Assembly: GCA_017442465.1 (NCBI GenBank) | Contig: JAFRZQ010000077.1 | Location: 1-6,945, forward strand | Direction of reading: 5' to 3' | DNA length: 6,945 nucleotides | Source: Anaerotignum sp. | GTDB taxonomy: Bacteria > Bacillota > Clostridia > Lachnospirales > Anaerotignaceae | In this document: positions 4,969 through 6,945 of the stretch, in pieces | Numbering within the stretch: the stretch's first letter is position 1 | Layout of the letters: each line of letters opens with the position of its first letter | Position numbers and translations under genes: made by a program | The notes under the pieces: model-generated | What the model saw: the letters and a program-made list of their open reading frames with translations, nothing else | Database searches by the model: none | Told to the model about the DNA's origin: nothing

Positions 4969-6366
4969 TTAGTTCTTTTCAGCTTCAGCTTTTGCTTTTG
5001 CTTCAGCTTCAGCTTTTGCTCTTGCTGCTGCGGCTGCTGCTGCTTTTTTGCCTGCTTCGATCTTCTTAGTAGCTCTGATAGACTGAGCCAGCTGACGTTT
5101 TGCAGGGCATTCGTAAGAGCAGGAACCACATTCGATACAATCCAGACCGTGGTGTTTTACGAAACCTTCGCCGTCGCCTTTGATAGCGAATGCATTCAGC
5201 ATGAAAGGCATCAGGCCCATAGGACAGTGGTCTACGCATTTACCGCAACGGATGCAGTTTCTTTCTTCGGGAATGTATGCTTCGTCTTTTGTGAAGCACA
5301 GCAGACCGGAAGTTGTTTTTACGGATGCAACATCCAGTGTGTACAGTGTGGGACCCATCATAGGACCACCTGCGATCAGTTTTACGGGAGGGTTATCTTC
5401 TACGAAACCGCCGATTTCTTCAACCAGATCTCTCAGTGTCATACCGATTCTGATTTTGTAGTTACCAGGGTTTTTGATACCTTTACCGGAAACTGTTACG
5501 ATTCTTCTCATCAGAGGTCTGCCTTTTTCGATTGCTCTTTCGATAGCAACAACTGTATCAACGTTGTCTACGATACAGCCAGCGGAAGCGGGCAGAGCAC
5601 CGGATTTAACTTCTCTCTTTGTGATAGCGTAAATCAGGTGTTTTTCGGAACCCTGAGGGAATTTTGTTGTCAGAGGCTGAACTGTGATGTTGTCGATGCC
5701 TTCACATGCTTTCTGCATAGATGCGATTGCTTCGGGTTTGTTATCTTCGATACCGATAACACCTTTTGCATTGGGATGCAGTTTCAGCATGATCTGCAGA
5801 CCTCTTACGATTCTTTCGGGTTCTTCCAGCATCAGGCGGTAGTCACATGTGAGGTAAGGTTCACATTCTGCCGCGTTGATCAGGATGTGGTCGATAGGAG
5901 TGTCTTTAGGAGGGTTCAGTTTTACGTGTGTAGGGAAACCTGCACCACCCAGACCTACAACGCCGGCATTTTTGATCGCTGCCAGGATTTCGTCGTTTGT
6001 CATAGTTGTGTAATCTTTACCTTCGTTGAGACCTTCGATCTCTTCCATTTTACCATCATTTTTTACAACGATGGATTTTACCATAGCACCGCCGGGTACC
6101 AGCATAGGTCTGATGTCTACTACTTCACCGGATACGGAAGCGAAGATAGGAGAAGACATGAATGCGCCGGATTCAGCGATTTTCTGTCCTACTTTTACAT
6201 GATCACCAACAGCTACCAGTGGATCACAAGGAGCACCGATGTGCTGGCTCATAGGGTAGAACAATTCGGAGCCTTCTTTGGGCATAATCACCTTGATGGG
6301 CTGGTCCTTTGCCAGTTCTTTCCCATCGGGAGGGTGTACGCCGCGTTTGAACGTTAAAGTTTGCAT
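4969..6366 (-). CDS. rnfC: Rnf complex NADH/FMN and Fe-S subunit RnfC
   Basis: This 465-residue peripheral protein on the cytoplasmic side is where Rnf reacts with NAD+/NADH. The N-terminus (LTFKRGVHPPDGKELAKDQP) is typical. A biotinyl-like or barrel-sandwich fold spans about 45-100. The complex I 51-kDa-like flavin/NADH domain has GLGGAGFPTHVKL (138-150) and NAAECEPYLTCD (164-175). A soluble-ligand-binding-like (SLBB) region follows at about 285-340. Two [4Fe-4S] sites are at C371/374/377/381 and C410/413/416/420, the latter completed by C420-Pro. Residues about 434-465 form an Ala/Lys/Glu tail. The start at 6366 follows GAGGGGG with a short five-base spacer. It is the first gene of the operon, as usual in the clostridial order C-D-G-E-A-B. 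TTA, CTA and TCA codons are absent after codon 4, a sign of strong codon selection. No truncation is seen. Confidence 0.98.
   Translation of the reverse strand: MQTLTFKRGVHPPDGKELAKDQPIKVIMPKEGSELFYPMSQHIGAPCDPLVAVGDHVKVGQKIAESGAFMSSPIFASVSGEVVDIRPMLVPGGAMVKSIVVKNDGKMEEIEGLNEGKDYTTMTNDEILAAIKNAGVVGLGGAGFPTHVKLNPPKDTPIDHILINAAECEPYLTCDYRLMLEEPERIVRGLQIMLKLHPNAKGVIGIEDNKPEAIASMQKACEGIDNITVQPLTTKFPQGSEKHLIYAITKREVKSGALPASAGCIVDNVDTVVAIERAIEKGRPLMRRIVTVSGKGIKNPGNYKIRIGMTLRDLVEEIGGFVEDNPPVKLIAGGPMMGPTLYTLDVASVKTTSGLLCFTKDEAYIPEERNCIRCGKCVDHCPMGLMPFMLNAFAIKGDGEGFVKHHGLDCIECGSCSYECPAKRQLAQSIRATKKIEAGKKAAAAAAARAKAEAEAKAKAEAEKN
4972..5067 (-). repeat. Low-complexity Ala/Lys/Glu tail coding repeat of rnfC
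   Basis: This encodes RnfC residues 434-465: a run of seven Ala (442-448), then alternating AKAEAEAKAKAEAEKN. The DNA is built from near-repeats of GCTTCA and GCTTTT hexamers as read on the plus strand. The protein segment is likely a charged alpha helix beyond the last Fe-S cluster. Longer repeat-bearing C-terminal extensions occur in proteobacterial RnfC/RsxC, so a tail in itself is not unique. Confidence 0.8.
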
Positions 6367-6395
6367 ATTATCCCCCTCTGTTCAAATTTTGTCAT

Positions 6396-6411
6396 GTGCC
6401 TGAGGTGGCAC
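6396..6411 (-). promoter_or_regulatory. Hairpin in the rnfC leader
   Basis: GTGCC and GGCAC form a perfect five-pair stem around a six-base loop, 18 bases upstream of the rnfC ribosome site. It is the only GC-rich structure in the predicted leader, and no U tract follows it in the minus direction, so it is not a terminator. It may stabilise the mRNA 5' end; a role in control is inference. Confidence 0.5.
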
Positions 6412-6420
6412 GGGTTGAAA

Positions 6421-6446
6421 AGTTATACTTTTATAAAAAAATAACT
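6421..6446 (-). repeat. AT-rich inverted repeat near the predicted rnf transcript start
   Basis: AGTTAT (6421-6426) and ATAACT (6441-6446) are perfect inverted repeats separated by 14 bases. They lie between the predicted rnf -10 box and the leader hairpin, about 10 to 35 bases into the transcript. The site could be a repressor operator or a weak 5' stem; in AT-rich DNA a chance origin is also possible. Confidence 0.4.
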
Positions 6447-6462
6447 ATAATATAACAGCAAC

Positions 6463-6491
6463 ATTTTAACGCAAAAATAAGAATTTCTCAA
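6463..6491 (-). promoter_or_regulatory. Probable sigma-A promoter of the rnf operon
   Basis: On the minus strand TTGAGA (6491-6486) and TAAAAT (6468-6463) each match consensus at five of six positions, with exactly 17 bases between them. Transcription would begin near 6456, giving a leader of about 90 bases before rnfC. A/T runs lie just upstream and could act as UP elements. This is the best-matching candidate on this strand, but AT-rich DNA yields false matches. Confidence 0.65.
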
Positions 6492-6613
6492 CCAATTTCG
6501 CAGAAAAAAAGCGAAAAAACTTTTTTTCAAAAGAAATTTTCACCTGAATCTTCCTAAAAAGAGACTTCCTTCCATAACTGATGTCGAAACCTAATTTTTA
6601 CCGTTATAATATT

Positions 6614-6645
6614 GCGGAAACATCCGCCGGTACAAATGCTTTGTA
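6614..6645. repeat. Two adjacent perfect dyads in the intergenic centre
   Basis: GCGGA-AACA-TCCGC (6614-6627) and TACAAA-TGC-TTTGTA (6631-6645) are perfect inverted repeats only three bases apart. The first is a GC island in AT-rich DNA and could form a compact RNA hairpin. The second is a 15-base operator-like palindrome. They lie about 125 bases upstream of the predicted rnf -35 box and about 100 bases upstream of the rpoN one. Function is unknown. Confidence 0.55.
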
Positions 6646-6694
6646 TGCGAATGAATCATCGTTTATATTTTATACTTATTATCTATAAAAGTAA

Positions 6695-6712
6695 ATGTTA
6701 ATTTATTACCAT
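6695..6712. promoter_or_regulatory. Rex-like operator candidate
   Basis: The 18-mer ATGTTAATTTATTACCAT is an inverted repeat with one mismatched pair (ATGTTAA against ATGGTAA) around TTTA. It matches the clostridial Rex consensus TTGTTAA-N4-TTAACAA at 11 of 14 specified positions. Rex senses the NADH/NAD+ ratio and represses NADH-linked energy genes, which would suit rnf. The site lies about 200 bases upstream of the best rnf promoter and 36 bases upstream of the rpoN -35 box, and it abuts the weaker distal minus-strand promoter candidate. The match is suggestive only. Confidence 0.35.
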
Positions 6713-6748
6713 AATCACAGGGCTTTTCCACGGTTTTTTAAGAATATT

Positions 6749-6789
6749 TTGACAAAATGATGCAAAATTCGTTAAAAACATGATAAAAT
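6749..6789 (+). promoter_or_regulatory. Promoter region of rpoN
   Basis: A perfect TTGACA lies at 6749-6754. The best -10 is the extended form TGA-TAAAAT at 6781-6789, but it is 29 bases away, too far to pair with that -35. At 18 bases the box would be TAAAAA (6773-6778), a four-of-six match. Either TTGACA works with TAAAAA, or the extended -10 works without a good -35. Transcription would start in roughly 6785-6797, giving a short leader to the ATG at 6828. Confidence 0.55.
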
Positions 6790-6827
6790 AAAATCAGTCT
6801 AAAATGATAGGGAAAGGAGGGGATTCT

Positions 6828-6945
6828 ATGGAGATTTCGTTACAGTTACAACAAAAACAGACACTGAGCCTGAAACAGCGGCAGTCGGTGGCCATCCTGC
6901 AGATGAACGCCCTTGCCCTGTCCGAATATGCAAGGGAGATGGCGG
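6828..6945 (+). CDS. rpoN: RNA polymerase sigma-54 factor RpoN, N-terminus only (cut by window edge)
   Basis: The first 39 codons are present, starting MEISLQLQQKQTLSLKQRQS and continuing VAILQMNALALSEYAREMA. This is the sigma-54 region I (activator-interacting domain): a Gln/Leu-rich segment that in other RpoN proteins has the form L-x-Q-x-Q-x-L-x-(5)-Q-x-(2)-A-I-x-L-L-Q-x-(3)-L-x-L. RpoN directs RNA polymerase to -24/-12 promoters and needs an ATP-driven enhancer-binding protein. The start is backed by AAAGGAGG seven bases upstream. The gene diverges from rnf. The full protein is usually about 430-480 residues, so more than nine tenths lies beyond the right edge. The short sample supports the family well, but nothing can be said of later domains. 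Confidence 0.87.
   Translation, partial: MEISLQLQQKQTLSLKQRQSVAILQMNALALSEYAREMA

Larger units (their letters stand above)
6367..6827. other. 461-base AT-rich divergent intergenic region, rnfC / rpoN
   Basis: This region separates the divergent rnf operon and rpoN and has no convincing gene. It holds the probable rnf promoter (6463-6491) and rpoN promoter (6749-6789). Just upstream of the rnf -35 box is a dyad TTTCGC/GCGAAA (6496-6501 and 6511-6516) and A/T runs at 6502-6545 that could act as UP elements or bend the DNA. The centre carries three more dyads, at 6614-6627, 6631-6645 and 6695-6712. A perfect TATAAT at 6605-6610 (plus strand) lacks a matching -35. A second, weaker minus-strand promoter may exist with TTTACT (6695-6690) and TAAAAT (6672-6667) at 17-base spacing; in DNA this AT-rich it may be chance. 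Confidence 0.8.

Noticed and set aside
4918..6357. 479-codon open frame on the plus strand across rnfC
   Set aside because: It is the exact in-register antisense of rnfC, its product is a Cys/Phe/Ser-rich run with no recognisable motif, and it has no ribosome site. It arises from codon bias in rnfC.
1304..6366. Na+-pumping NADH:quinone reductase (Nqr) instead of Rnf
   Set aside because: The membrane subunits are homologous, but the RnfB and RnfC proteins with ferredoxin-type clusters and the C-D-G-E-A-B order are specific to Rnf; no nqrA or nqrF is present.
6406..6420. TGGCAC followed by TTGAAA, resembling a sigma-54 -24/-12 promoter beside rpoN
   Set aside because: The required GC ten bases after GG is absent (AA is there) and the second box is too close. 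The TGGCAC is part of the leader hairpin.
6591..6659. 22-codon open frame on the minus strand in the rnf/rpoN intergenic region
   Set aside because: There is no ribosome site and no hydrophobic or other pattern, and it spans the two dyads. A frame of this length is expected by chance.
6645..6701. 18-codon open frame on the plus strand in the same intergenic region
   Set aside because: No ribosome site precedes it and the coding content looks random for AT-rich DNA.
1..6945. Mobile elements, CRISPR arrays, tRNA or rRNA genes, defence systems
   Set aside because: I saw no transposase or integrase coding, no spaced repeats, and no tRNA-like or rRNA-like sequence. All long frames are explained by the genes listed.

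Overview
The window looks like a chromosomal segment of an anaerobic Clostridia-type bacterium (Bacillota). This rests on four things: a six-gene Rnf cluster in the order rnfC-D-G-E-A-B, a long multi-cluster RnfB of the clostridial type, strong AGGAGG ribosome sites with AT-rich intergenic DNA, and a DUF4321-like small membrane protein beside mreB. A Lachnospirales-like member would fit, but the sequence does not settle the genus.

Layout, left to right. Positions 1-693 (minus) hold the first 231 codons of an MreB-type cell-shape actin; the gene runs off the left edge. It has its own sigma-A promoter (776-804). Positions 883-1143 (minus) encode an 86-residue two-helix membrane protein that appears to be a separate transcription unit, with an extended -10 promoter (1184-1212) and an intrinsic terminator (849-874). 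Positions 1304-6366 (minus) are the rnf operon. It is tightly packed (gaps of 18, 3, -1, 15 and 18 nt), each gene has its own ribosome site, and the unit ends in a strong intrinsic terminator (1237-1267). A 461-base AT-rich divergent region (6367-6827) carries the probable rnf promoter, several small dyads and the promoter for a plus-strand gene. From 6828 to the right edge is the start of rpoN (sigma-54).

How the genes work together. Rnf is a membrane ferredoxin:NAD+ oxidoreductase. RnfB takes electrons from reduced ferredoxin, RnfA and RnfE hold a membrane [2Fe-2S] centre, RnfG and RnfD carry covalent FMN, and RnfC reduces NAD+. Electron flow is coupled to export of Na+ or H+. All six subunits look intact and the key ligand residues are present. 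The flavin transferase ApbE, needed to load FMN on RnfD and RnfG, is not in the window. MreB, the DUF4321-like protein and RpoN are neighbours on separate transcripts, with no clear functional link to Rnf.

This is mostly an ordinary core region. I found no mobile element, CRISPR array, tRNA or rRNA, and no convincing undescribed system. The points most worth a second look are the operator-like dyads in the rnf/rpoN intergenic region, the low-complexity tails on RnfB and RnfC, and the uncharacterised small membrane protein.
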